From: CAVWUA01 sp963758025
Lineage (GTDB): Bacteria > Planctomycetota > Planctomycetia > Isosphaerales > Isosphaeraceae
Assembly (NCBI GenBank): GCA_963758025.1
Contig: CAVWUA010000006.1
Span: 186,001-250,000, forward strand
Length of the DNA: 64,000 nucleotides
Reading direction: 5' to 3'
Position numbers and translations under genes: made by a program. Below the pieces are notes generated by a model. It did no database searches, was not told the origin of the DNA, and saw only the letters and a list, made by a program, of their open reading frames with translations. Below, piece by piece: positions 10,035 to 20,246 of the stretch; the stretch's first letter is position 1; each line of letters begins with the position of its first letter.

Positions 10035-11185
10035 ATGAAATACCTCGACGAATACCGCGACGGCGGCGGCGGCCGAGCGGCTGGCCGCGGCGATCGCGCG
10101 CACCGTGACGCGGCCGTGGACGATCATGGAGGTCTGCGGCGGCCAGACGCACACGATCGTCAAGTACGGGATCGACACGATCCTGCCGCCGGGCGTCGAG
10201 CTGGTGCACGGGCCGGGCTGCCCGGTCTGCGTGACCTCGCTGGAGATGATCGACCGGGCGCACGCGATCGCCTCGCGGCCGGACGTGATCTTCTGCTCGT
10301 TCGGCGACATGCTCCGCGTTCCCGGCTCGCGGGGGGACTTGCTGAGCTGAAGTCGCAGGGCAGCGACGTCCGGGTCGTCTATTCGCCGCTCGACGCCGTG
10401 AACCTCGCGGCGGCGCATCCCGACCGCCAGGTCGTCTTCTTCGCGATCGGCTTCGAGACCACCGCGCCGCCCAACGCGATGGCCGTCTGGATGGCGCGCC
10501 GGCGCCGGCTTGAGAATTTCAGCGTGCTGGTCTCGCACGTCCTGGTGCCGCCGATGATGACGGCGCTCCTCCAGGCGCCGGACAACCGCGTGCAGGGGTT
10601 CCTGGGGCCGGGGCACGTCTGCACGGTGATGGGATGCGAGCGAGTACGAGCCGATCGCCCGGCAGTACGCGTGCCGATCGTGATCACCGGCTTCGAGCCG
10701 CTCGACCTGCTCGAAGGCATCCTGCGGACGCTCCAGCAGCTCGAAGCGGGGCGCGCGGAGGTCGAGAACGCCTACGCCCGCGCCGTCCGGCCCGAGGGGA
10801 ACCCGGCGTCGCGGCGGCTGATCGAGGAGGTCTTCGAGGTCTGCGACCGCAAGTGGCGGGGGGTCGGCCTGATTCCGCGGAGCGGATATCAGCTTGCGGT
10901 ACGAATATCGCGATGCACGATGCCGAGCGGCGGTTCGAGGTGGACGACATCGAGACGCAGGAATCGTCGGTCTGCATCAGCGGCCAGATCCTCAAGGGGC
11001 AGAAGAAGCCGCACGACTGCCCGGCGTTCGGCCAGGCCTGCACGCCGCAGACCCCGCTGGGCGCCACGATGGTCTCGTCGGAAGGGGCGTGCGCGGCCTA
11101 CTACGCGTATGGGCGGCATCGGGAAATGAGCCGGACGGACGGGTCCACCGAGGTTCCGCTGGTCCAGATTGGAGATGTTCGTTGA
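10035..11185 (+). CDS. hypD: HypD, Fe(CN)2CO scaffold protein (frame broken)
   Basis: HypD is the Fe-S scaffold on which the Fe(CN)2CO unit of the hydrogenase is assembled with HypC. Visible family blocks are MEVCGGQTHTIVKYGI, HGPGCPVCVTSLEM, FAIGFETTAP, MGCERV, and the C-terminal cluster region CISGQILKGQKKPHDCPAFG with ACTPQTPLGATMVSSEGACAA, which supplies the [4Fe-4S] cysteines. Breaks are near 10060, 10350, 10641, 10668, 10895 and 10913. In the short stretch 10642-10670 the protein leaves and then returns to the frame used before it (EYEPIARQYA). Every one is explained by 1-2 extra bases. About 375 residues once repaired, as usual. Confidence 0.87.
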
Positions 11186-11339
11186 GGTCCACCGCATCGA
11201 GGTGATCGGCTCCGGTGCGCATGTGACTCAGGTCGTCGCAATTCTTGCGAATGTGGCACCGAGGAGCAAATATTTACCAGATACGCGGCCTAAGCAACGC
11301 GGGTCGCGGAAGACACCGGGGCGATCTGGAACCCACGCG

Positions 11340-12419
11340 ATGACCACCACCGGGCCGTTCGGCTCCTGCCCGTTGCCTCGCACATCCTCCGACCGTATCT
11401 TGCTCGGTCACGGCAGCGGCGGGCTGCTCACCGCCGAGCTGATTCGGGCGGCTGTTCCTGCCGGCGTTCGGCAACGACGTGCTCGCCGCGCTGGAGGACC
11501 AGGCGACCGTCGGTCTGCCGGGTCGCGACGGAGCCTGCGGCGCCTCGGATCGCGATCACCACCGATTCCTTCGTCGTCCGCCCGCCTCTTCTTCCCGGGG
11601 GGCGACATCGGCCGGCTGGCGGTCCACGGCACGGTCAACGACCTGGCGGTCGGCGGCGCCCGGCCGCTGTTCCTGGCGGCGGCGTTCATCCTCGAGGAGG
11701 GACTCGCCGCTGGACGACCTGCAGACGGATCGTCGCCTCGATGCGGCAGGCGTGCGACGAGGCGGGGGTGGCGCTGGTCACCGGCGATACCAAGGTCGTC
11801 GATCGAGGCAAGGGGGATCAGGTCTTCATCACCACCACCGGCGTCGGCCTGGTGCCCGAAGGGCGTTCGCTCTCGATCCGCTCCGCCCGGCCCGGCGACC
11901 GGATCCTCGTCTCGGGCACGATCGGCGACCACGGCATCGCCATCATGTCGGTGCGCGAGGGGATCGAGTTCGAGACCGTCCTGGAGAGCGACACCGCCCC
12001 CCTGAACGGCCTGACCGAGGCGATCCTGGACGCCTGCCCGCGCGACCCGCTGCATGCGCGACCCGACCCGCGGCGGCCTGTCCGAGCGCCGCTGAACGAG
12101 CTGGCCACCGCTTCGGGTGTGGGCGTGAAACTGGACGAGGCGGCGATCCCGCTCCGGCCGGAGGTCCGGGGCGCCTGCGAGATGCTGGGGCTCGACCCGC
12201 TGTACGTCGCCAACGAGGGGAAGCTGATCGCCGTCGTGCCGCCGGAGGACGCCGCAACGGGCGCTGGAGGCGATGCGGGCCCACCCCCTGGGGCGGGACG
12301 CCGCCATGATCGGGACGGTCGTGGCCGACCATCCCGGGATGGTGGTCCTGCGGTCGCGGGTCGGCGGCGAGCGGGTCGTGACGCTGCTGGCTGGGGAGCA
12401 ACTTCCGAGGATCTGCTGA
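11340..12419 (+). CDS. hypE: HypE, carbamoyl dehydratase (frame broken)
   Basis: HypE dehydrates the carbamoyl group received from HypF to give the thiocyanate that supplies CN to iron. Family blocks are HGSGGLLTAELI at the start, FFPGGDIGRLAVHGTVNDLAVGGA (read here as FFPGGDIGRLAVHG and NDLAVGGARP), VTGDTKVVDRG, MRDPTRGG at about 12056, and the last helix LGLDPLYVANEGK. The C-terminus ends LPRIC, keeping the final cysteine that carries the carbamoyl group, which is normally the last residue of HypE. At least eight frame changes lie between 11455 and 12260, all solved by 1-2 extra bases. It is 155 bases after hypD and 50 bases before the small-subunit gene. Confidence 0.86.
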
Positions 12420-12469
12420 AGGCCAGCCCGCGCCGCGTCCCGACGCGGGGCCTGAGAGGAGGAGCGACG

Positions 12470-13558
<1,089 letters not shown>

Positions 13559-13575
13559 CGGGAAGGAGCGACCCA

Positions 13576-15382
13576 ATGGCAACCGTGACCAAGCCCGAGC
13601 ACGAGGCCCCGGGCGAAGCCGCGCAAGCTGGTCGAGATGTCCTGGGACCCGATCACCCGGATCGTCGGCAGCCTGGGCATCTACACCAAGATCGACTTCG
13701 CCAACCGGCAGGTCGCCGAGTGCTACAGCACCTCGTCGATCTTCCGCGGCTACAGCATCTTCATGAAGGGCAAGGACCCGCGCGACGCCCACTTCATCAC
13801 CAGCCGGATCTGCGGCATCTGCGGCGACAACCACGCCACCTGCGCCTGCTACGCCCAGAACATGGCCTTCGGCATCCGCCCGCCGGCCATGGGCGAGTGG
13901 ATCGTCAACCTCGGCGAGGCGGCCGAGTACATGTTCGACCACAACATCTTCCAGGACAACCTGGTCGGCGTCGACTTCTGCGAGCAGATGGTCAAGGAGA
14001 CCAACCCCGGCGTCTGGGACAAGGCCCAGAGCACGCCGCGCCCCGAACGCCGACGTCCACGGCTACCGCACGATCGCCGACATCATGACGGCGCTGAACC
14101 CGTTCACCGGCGAGTTCTACCGCGAAGCCCTCCAGATGAGCCGGCTGACCCGCGAGATGTTCTGCCTGATGGAAGGGCGGCACGTCCACCCCTCGACCCT
14201 CTACCCCGGCGGCGTCGGCACCGTGCCCACGCAGCAGCTCTTCACCGACTACCTCGTCCGGCTGATGAAGTACGTCGAGTTCATGAAGAAGGTCGTGCCG
14301 CTGCACGACGACCTGTTCGACTTCTTCTACGAGGCCCTGCCCGGCTACGAGGAGGTCGGCCGGCGGCGCGTCCTGCTCGGCTGCTGGGGCTCGTTCAACG
14401 ACCCCGAGCGGTCTGCGACTACAACTACCGCCACATGGACGAGTGGGGCAGGGCGATGTACGTCACCCCCGGCGTCATCGTCGACGGCAAGCTGGTGACG
14501 CACGACCTGGTCGACATCAACCTCGGCATCCGCATCCTGCTCGGCCGCTCCTACTACGACGACTGGGACGACGAGCGAGATGTTCGTCACGAACGACCCG
14601 CTCGGGCAACCCGGTCGACCGGCGGCATCCGTGGAACCAGACGACCACGCCCCGGCCGCAGAAGCGCGACTTCAACGGCAAGTACACCTGGGTCATGTCG
14701 CCGCGCTGGCTGCACCCGCAGACCGGCGAGCACCTGGCCCTCGACACCGGCGGCGGCCCGATCGCCCGGCTCTGGTCGACGGCGCTGGCGGGCCTGGTCG
14801 ACATCGGCTACATCAAGGCGACCGGCCAGAGCGTCAAGATCTACCTGCCCAAGACCGCGATCGATGCCCGAGGTCGAGTTCGAGTGGAAGATCCCGAAGT
14901 GGAGCAACGCCATCGAGCGCGACCGGGCCCGCACCTACTTCCAGGCGTACGCCGCGGCGTGCGGCCCTGTACTTCGCCGAGCAGGCGATGGCGGAGCTGC
15001 ACGCCGGCCGGACCCGGACCTGGACCGACTTCAAGGTGCCCGACGAGGCGATCGGCTGCGGCTTCCACGAGGCGGTGCGCGGCGTGCTGTCGCACCACGT
15101 CGTCATCCGCGACGGCAAGATCGCCAACTATCATCCCTATCCGCCGACCCCCTGGAACGCCAGCCCGCGCGACATCTACGGCACCCCCGGCCCCTACGAG
15201 GACGCGGTGCAGAACACGCCCGATCTTCGAGGAGAACGGGCCCGACAAGTTCAAGGGCATCGACATCATGCGCGCGGTGCGCAGCTTCGACCCGTGCCTG
15301 CCCTGCGGCGTCCACATGTACCTGGGCAACGGCAAGACTGCTCGACGTGCGGCACGTCCCGATGTTCGGCGTGCAGCAATAG
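13576..15382 (+). CDS. hhyL: [NiFe]-hydrogenase large subunit, group 1h type (frame broken)
   Basis: The catalytic subunit binds the Ni-Fe site. The two metal-binding cysteine pairs are in RICGICGDNHATC (about 13805) and DPCLPCGVHM (about 15290). Roughly 20 residues follow the last His (ending VPMFGVQQ), a C-terminal extension of the kind removed by the endopeptidase encoded at 19458. Sections such as EYMFDHNIFQDNLVGVD, MEGRHVHPSTLYPGGVGT and VMSPRWLHPQTGEHLALDTG are characteristic of group 1h and differ little from actinobacterial enzymes as I remember them. Frame changes lie near 13618, 14040, 14411, 14577, 14606, 14864, 14966, 15225 and 15339. All nine are removed by deleting one or two bases. 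Length after repair is about 595 residues. Confidence 0.9.
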
Positions 15383-15423
15383 CACTCGCCGCCGTTCCCT
15401 CGGCGGTCGCAAGGGAGGCGGTG

Positions 15424-15981
15424 ATGACGACCCTCGACGCCCGCGAGTTCCAGGAGCGGCTCCAGCGGCTCGACACCCTCTCCAGCGAGGTCGAGCGCCT
15501 GCGCCGACCCCGCGGTGCAGGCCCACGATACGGGAGATCGTGCAGGCCGTCCTCGACCTGCACGGCGCGGGGCTGGAGCGCATCCTCGGCCACGTCGACC
15601 GCCGCGGGCGAGGCCGGCGCCGCGATCCTCGACGCCTGCGCCCGCGACGAGGTGGTCGGCGGCCTGCTCCTGCTCCACGGCCTGCACCCCCTGGACCTGG
15701 AGACGCGCGTGCTCCAGGCGCTGGACCAGGTGCGGCCCGCATCTCCGCTCGCACGGCGGCGACGTCGAGCTGCTCGGCGTCGAGGATGGCGTCGTTCGGC
15801 TGCGGCTGATGGGCAGCTGCCACGGTTGCCCCTCCTCGGCCGCGACGATGCGGCAGACGATCGAGGAGGCGATCCTCGGCCAAGGCCCCCGACGCGACCG
15901 GGTTGGAAGTCGAGGGGGCGACCGAAAGTCCGTCATTCGACGCCCGACGGTCGGCCGCTGGTCGTCCTCTCCGCCCCTTGA
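15424..15981 (+). CDS. NifU-domain protein of the hydrogenase locus (frame broken)
   Basis: The N-terminal half is a predicted helical region (MTTLDAREFQERLQRLDTL; later REIVQAVLDLHGAGLERIL), and the C-terminal half carries a NifU-like Fe-S scaffold domain with its paired cysteines in LMGSCHGCPSSAATMRQTI. Such proteins hold or transfer [4Fe-4S] clusters, so here it may supply clusters to the small subunit or serve as a redox partner. It follows the large subunit by 41 bases. Breaks near 15520, 15605, 15745 and 15885 are consistent with extra bases. NifU-like proteins accompany group 1h hydrogenases in actinobacteria, which supports the assignment. The exact C-terminus is uncertain because the last break leaves two possible ends. 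Confidence 0.75.
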   Translation: MTTLDAREFQERLQRLDTLSSEVERLRRPRGAGPRYGRSCRPSSTCTARGWSASSATSTAAGEAGAAILDACARDEVVGGLLLLHGLHPLDLETRVLQALDQVRPASPLARRRRRAARRRGWRRSAAADGQLPRLPLLGRDDAADDRGGDPRPRPPTRPGWKSRGRPKVRHSTPDGRPLVVLSAP

Positions 15982-16016
15982 TTTTTGGCAGATGAGACCA
16001 AAAGGGAGAGTGGAAC

Positions 16017-16217
16017 ATGGCCAAGTATGACTCGAGATCCAAACTGCCCGCACATACGCCCGGCACGCCGCGGGGCGAGGAGCTGATCCGGAAGTCGGCC
16101 GCGAGCCGGGCCGCGAGAACGAGAACCTGCGGCCGCACCGCGCGGGACTCCACGAGCATCAACCCCGAGGCCCGCGACCCGATCGACCCGCGGATGCCCG
16201 ACCTGCCGCCGGCCTGA
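16017..16217 (+). CDS. 66-residue conserved small protein of group 1h loci
   Basis: The product begins MAKYDSRSKLPAHTPGTPRG and ends INPEARDPIDPRMPDLPPA. It is Pro- and charge-rich, has no membrane segment and looks disordered. The reading-frame start is set by AAAGGGAGAG seven bases before the ATG. I recall short proteins with the same PAHTPGTPRGEE start and NPEARxPIDP end in actinobacterial hydrogenase clusters, so it is likely a real accessory protein of unknown role. The middle (SAASRAARTRTCG) looks unlike the conserved ends and may be shifted by an insertion, with the other frame reading KSGREPGRENENL there. Confidence 0.55.
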   Translation: MAKYDSRSKLPAHTPGTPRGEELIRKSAASRAARTRTCGRTARDSTSINPEARDPIDPRMPDLPPA

Positions 16218-16247
16218 GCGGCGACCCGTTCAGGAGCGAACGACGCC

Positions 16248-16879
16248 ATGAATCCGGACGCACGTCGGCAGACGCTGGCTGACCGCCCTGGCCTCGCTCC
16301 GACGGTTCGTGCGGCCGCGGCACCGCTACGCGAGCGGTGCGAGCTATGCGACGCGAAGCTGTCGGCGGACCACACTGCACCTGGTCGAGCACCGGCCAGC
16401 CGGCTCGTCTGCGCGTGCGAGCGCCTGCGCGATCCTGTTCAGCGGCAGAGAGACCGAATACCGCCGCGTGCCCCGGCGCGTCGAGCTCCTGCCCGATTTC
16501 CGCCTGACGGACTGGCGTCTGGGACGAGCTCCAATCTGCCGATCAACCTGGCCTTCTTCCTGCAAAGCACGCCGGCCGGCGGCGTCGTCGCTCTCTACCC
16601 GAGCCCGGCGGGGCCACGGAGTCGTCGGTCGCGGCGGAGGCGTGGGAGGACCTGGCGGCGGAGAATCCGATCCTCCGCGATTTCGAGCCGGACGTCGAGG
16701 GGCTGCTGGTCAACCGGGTCGGCGGGGCCCGCGAGTACTATCGCGTCGGCATCGACGAATGTTACAAGCTGGTCGGCCTGATCCGCATCCACTGGCGGGC
16801 TTGTCGGGCGGGGCGACGGTCTGGGATGAGATCGGCCGCTTCTTCGACGGATCTGAAGGAGCGGTCCACTCATGCCTGA
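16248..16879 (+). CDS. DUF5947-like protein, hydrogenase accessory (frame broken)
   Basis: Read across frames, the protein runs TALASLRRFVRPRH, then RCELCDAKL and VCAC (a CxxC plus CxC set that could bind a metal), ILFSGRETEYRRVPRR, LPDFRLTDW, LPINLAFFLQSTPAGGVVALYPSPAG, LLVNRVGGAREYYRVGIDECYKLVGLIRIHWRG, split here by the 20-residue rule as NRVGGAREYY and DECYKLVGLIRIHW. These match the DUF5947 family as I know it, found almost only beside group 1h hydrogenases. Function is unknown; a structural or assembly role for the enzyme is inferred from co-occurrence. Breaks lie near 16285, 16385, 16430, 16515, 16615 and 16795. The stop overlaps the next start by eight bases (ATGCCTGA). Confidence 0.7.
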
Positions 16880-17537
16880 CCTGAACTTCCAGGTGGTAGG
16901 AGCCGAGCCGCAGCGGTTCGCGGCCGCGCCGATGTTGTTGTTCAAGCTCCGCGTCGCCGAGCCGATGGCCGCCGGCGCCGAGCCGACGCCGATCCATTCC
17001 GTCGCTCTCGCTGCCAGGTCCGCATCGAACCCGCCCGCCGTCGCTACGACGCCGACGGAGCAGCAGCGGCTGCTCGACCTGTTCGGCACGCCCGAGCGCT
17101 GGGGCCAGACGCTTGCGGCCGATGCTCTGGACGCACGTCAGTACCGTCGTACCCGCCGTTTGCGGTACCGGCGATCGTGGACCTGCCGGTGCCTTGCAGC
17201 TTCGATTTCAACCTGGCGGCCACGAAGTACTTCGCCGCCCTGAGGGCGGCGAGACCTCCCGCTCTGCTTCCTCTTCAGCGGCACGATCTTCTACGAGGCG
17301 GAGGGGGGGGCGTTGCAGGTGGCCCAGATCTCCTGGGAGAAGGAGGCGACGTTCCGCCTGCCCGTGGACATCTGGCGTGGACTGATGGACCAGTACTATC
17401 CCAACACCGCCTGGCTCTGTTTGCGCAAGGATGTCTTCGACCGACTCGACCGCTACCGGAGCCGCGGCGGCCATCCGACCTGGGAGCAGGCGCTGGAGCG
17501 GCTGCTCGCCTCAGCCGAGGAGCCGGTGACGCCATGA
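16872..17537 (+). CDS. DUF6084-like protein, hydrogenase accessory (frame broken)
   Basis: The start MPDLNFQVVGAEPQRFAAAP and the later blocks RLLDLFGTPERWGQTL, WTHVSTVVP, DLPVPCSFDFNLAATKYF, LFSGTIFYEAEGG, VAQISWEKEATFRLPV and MDQYYPNTAWLCLRKDVFD fit the DUF6084 family, another near-exclusive companion of group 1h hydrogenases. It looks like a soluble beta-rich protein of about 220 residues with no catalytic motif that I recognise. Its start codon lies inside the end of the DUF5947-like gene, and its stop overlaps the next start (ATGA), so it is translationally coupled on both sides. Breaks at about 17020, 17120, 17165, 17250 and 17300 are compatible with small insertions. Confidence 0.7.
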
Positions 17538-18604
17538 ACCGTACCGATGTGGACCGCATCGCCGACGCCGTGCTGTACGAGGGCTACATCCTCTATCCTT
17601 ACCGGCCGTCGGTCAAGAACCACCAGCGCTGGACGTTCGGCGGGCTTTACCCTGAGGACTACTGTCGCAGAGCGCGGCGATGGCTCGACCACAGCAACCA
17701 GACGGAATGCCTGGTCCGGGGAACTTCGGCGACGACCTTCGAGGCCCGCGTCCGGTTCCTGCACCTGACGGACCGCCGGGTCGGGGAATTCGTCCCCCCG
17801 CTCGCGGAGTGGCCCGTCAACCCGGAACCGCCGTTCCACCCCGTGCCGATCTTGCGGGTCGAGCGACCAGGTCCTATCACGCTTGGCAGGAGGCGGAGGA
17901 ACGCGAGGTCTCGCTCGGCGACGTGTCGCTCGACGACGCTGACGGCCGGTCCGCATCGCCGAACTTTCTCGTTCCCGGGCCGGCGGAGCTGGAGCCGTTG
18001 CGCGATGAGGCCGGAGCCGTCGTCGGGGTCCTGGTCCGCGAGCAACAGACCGTCGCGGGTATCGTTGAGGCCGCAGCGCTCGAGCTCGCGGAGGGGTTGT
18101 TCCGCGTGACGCTCCGCGTCGATAACCGCACGCCTTGGAGGGGGTCGAGCGCGGAGACCGCGACGCCGCGATGCTCCGCTCTCTGGCCTCAACCCACGCG
18201 ATTCTGAGTGTCCGGCAGGGGGCATTCGTCTCGCTCGTCGACCCGCCCGAGCGCGATCGCGCGGCCGCCGCCGCGTGCCGCAACGTCGGCACCTGGCCGG
18301 TCTTGGTCGGTGCGGAGGGGCAGGCGGAGATGATGCTCTCGGCGCCGATCATCCTCTACGACTATCCGCAGGTGGCTCCTGAAAGCCCCGGCGATTTCTT
18401 CGACGGCACCGAGATCGACGAGATGCTGACGCTCCGGATCCATGACGTTGACCGACGAGGAGAAGGGGGAGATGGCCGCGGTCGATCGACGTGCGCACGC
18501 CCTGCTGGCGCGGACCGAGGCGACCGCACCGCGATCAGATGCTCGGACTCCACGGCACGCTCCGCGGCCTCCGGCCGGCACCAGAGGAGTGTCCCCATGA
18601 CTGA
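17534..18604 (+). CDS. Uncharacterised hydrogenase-locus protein, about 350 residues (frame broken)
   Basis: The N-terminus MNRTDVDRIADAVLYEGYIL with YPYRPSVKNHQRWTFGGLYP and QTECLVRG is distinctive and recalls proteins in the same position of actinobacterial group 1h clusters. Later pieces are YHAWQEAEEREVSLGDVSL, FRVTLRVDNRTPW, STHAILSVRQGAFVSL, NVGTWPVLVG, SAPIILYDYPQVAPESPGDF and DGTEIDEMLTLRI, then TLTDEEKGEMAAVD. It has no signal peptide or membrane segment, and no known enzyme motif was seen. The start overlaps the DUF6084-like stop. Frame changes are near 17875, 18135, 18440 and 18530. The stop at 18604 overlaps the next ATG by eight bases; a single extra base there would instead fuse the two genes. 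Confidence 0.6.
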
Positions 18605-18890
18605 CTGGGACCCCGAAGCCGACCGGCGGCGCGTCGAGTGCATTCATCTTGGACCGGCGGAACTGCGAGCGGGCGACCGGGTCCGGCTCTGTCCCAGCGG
18701 CCGCGCCGACATCCTGGACATCGCGTTGAGGGGACGGACCGCGACCATCGAGGCGATCGAGCAGGACTTCGAGGGCCGGGTGTACCTGGCGGTCATCGTG
18801 GACGACGATCCCGGTAAAGATCTCGGCCTGCTCCGCCAGCCCGGACACCGCTTTTTCTTCCGTCCGGAGGACGTGGAACCCCTTTTGTGA
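18597..18890 (+). CDS. Small uncharacterised protein or C-terminal domain of the preceding gene
   Basis: This 97-residue reading frame starts MTDWDPEADRRRVECIHLG and ends RQPGHRFFFRPEDVEPLL. The middle (ADILDIALRGRTATIEAIEQ and VYLAVIVDDDPGKDLG) looks like a small all-beta fold. A GAGGAG ribosome site eight bases before the ATG supports an independent start. The conserved order after the preceding protein, and the many single-base insertions here, leave open that it is the C-terminal domain of one longer protein. It is intact. No function is assigned beyond its place in the hydrogenase locus. Confidence 0.6.
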   Translation: MTDWDPEADRRRVECIHLGPAELRAGDRVRLCPSGRADILDIALRGRTATIEAIEQDFEGRVYLAVIVDDDPGKDLGLLRQPGHRFFFRPEDVEPLL

Positions 18891-18900
18891 GAGGCGCCCC

Positions 18901-19458
18901 ATGACGGATCGCTACCGATTCGATCCCGGCCAGGGTCGCTTCACGGTTCAGGCCTTCGCGACCGGGATGCTCTCCATGCTCGGCCATAACCCGACATTCG
19001 CGGTCCGCGATTTCGAGGGCATCGTGCGGCTCGAAAGGGCCGAGATCCGGAACATGAGCCTGGAATTGACCGTCCGCGCCGACTCGCTCGATCTGCTCGA
19101 CCGCGTCAAGCCGGCCGACCGGGCGGAGATCATGGAGCGGATGCAACGGGAGGTGCTGGAGACGGCCACGTTCCCCGAGATCATTTTTCGGACCGTGGAG
19201 ATCGAGGCCGAACCGATTGCCCAGGGCCGCTACCGGCTCTTTCTCGGTGGCCCGTTGTCGCTCCACGGCGTGACCAACCCCCAGGGGACCGATGCGGAAC
19301 TTCTGATCTTTGCCGACGGCCTTCGGCTTCGCGGAGGGGGCACGCTGCTCATGTCTCTCTACCAGATCAGGCCGGTGACTGCCCTCGGCGGCGCGATCAA
19401 GTTGAAGGATGAATTGAAGGTATTCTTCGACCTCGTCGCCCTCCCGGAGGCATCCTGA
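18901..19458 (+). CDS. YceI-like lipocalin-fold protein
   Basis: The 185-residue product has the YceI layout: an N-terminal FDPGQGRFTVQAFATGML with GHNPTFAVRDFEG, a middle EIMERMQREVLETATFPEI, and the C-terminal strand LFLGGPLSLHGVTNP. YceI proteins are small beta-barrels that hold long polyprenyl chains or similar lipids. Most are secreted, but this one begins directly with the barrel and has no signal peptide, so it should be cytoplasmic like the hydrogenase. It lies 10 bases after the previous gene, and its stop overlaps the protease start (TGATG). It is intact. A role in handling a quinone or other lipid for the hydrogenase is a hypothesis from fold and position. Confidence 0.8.
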   Translation: MTDRYRFDPGQGRFTVQAFATGMLSMLGHNPTFAVRDFEGIVRLERAEIRNMSLELTVRADSLDLLDRVKPADRAEIMERMQREVLETATFPEIIFRTVEIEAEPIAQGRYRLFLGGPLSLHGVTNPQGTDAELLIFADGLRLRGGGTLLMSLYQIRPVTALGGAIKLKDELKVFFDLVALPEAS

Positions 19459-20010
19459 TGCAGCCGCGCATCCTCATCGCCGGGATCGGCAACATCTTCC
19501 TGGGCGACGATGCGTTCGGAGTCGAGGTCGCCCAGCGCCTCGCCGGTTGCGCGCTCCCGGAAGACGTTCGTGTCGTGGATTTCGGTATCCGGGGGCTCGA
19601 CCTGGCTTACGCCCTGCTCGACGGTTACGAGATGGTCATTCTGGTCGATGCAGCCCCTCGCGGCGGGCGGCCTGGCACGCTCTACGTCTTGGAAGTGCCC
19701 CTGGGTGATGCCGCCGAAGGCGACGGCGTCCTCGTCGAGACGCACGATCTCGACCCGGCCAAGGTGCTACGTCTGGCCGCGAGCATGGGCGGCGCGCGTC
19801 GATCGTCTGATCCTGGTCGGCTGCGAACCGACGCCCATCGACGAGTCGGAAGGCTTTGGAGCGGAGTTGAGCGCGGTGGCCCTCGCGGCCGTTGACGAGG
19901 CGGTTTCCCTCATCGTGTCGCTCGTCGGACGTCTCCTCCGGGGTGAGGAGATCGAGGCGGGCGGAGACGGCACCAACTTCGGGAAGGAGACTGAGCCATG
20001 TTGCGACTGA
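19458..20010 (+). CDS. Hydrogenase maturation endopeptidase (one frame break)
   Basis: This HupD/HyaD-family protease removes the C-terminal extension of the large subunit after nickel insertion. Seen are IAGIGNIFLGDDAFGVEVAQ with the acidic residue that binds nickel, VVDFGIRGLDLAYALLDGYE with the second Asp region, ILVDAAPRGG, and then in the next frame LILVGCEPTPID and GFGAELSAVALAAVDEAV. The single break at about 19793 is repaired by removing one base. Length after repair, about 183 residues, is normal. The protein is the expected processing partner for the 20-residue tail seen on the large subunit. Confidence 0.88.
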
Positions 20011-20210
20011 CATCCGAGCGGCGGAATGAGCTGTCCCGCCTGATGGGCGACGGCTGGGGTCGGCGTGCCCCACTCGCCGAGCGGGAGCGCGACGAGGGAC
20101 CGCCCGTGAGCTGGCTGGTCGCGGGCGTCGTCGTTGTCGGTTTGGGAGTCCTGGCCTGGACGTACCTCGGCCCGGACCTGAAACGGTATCTTAAGATCAG
20201 TAGCATGTGA
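19998..20210 (+). CDS. DUF6893-like single-span membrane peptide
   Basis: The 70-residue product has a charged N-terminal half (LTSERRNELSRLMGDGWG) and one membrane helix (SWLVAGVVVVGLGVLAW) followed by TYLGPDLKRYLKISSM. The tail YLGPDLxRYLKIxxM is the signature I associate with DUF6893, a tiny family found with group 1h hydrogenases. The ATG overlaps the end of the maturation-protease gene by 13 bases. It is the only predicted membrane protein in the locus, so it could tether the otherwise soluble enzyme to the membrane; that is inference. The usual hydrogenase cytochrome b is absent. Confidence 0.7.
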   Translation: MLRLTSERRNELSRLMGDGWGRRAPLAERERDEGPPVSWLVAGVVVVGLGVLAWTYLGPDLKRYLKISSM

Positions 20211-20246
20211 GGATCGGGACAAATCGTATCCATTATGAATTGAAAT

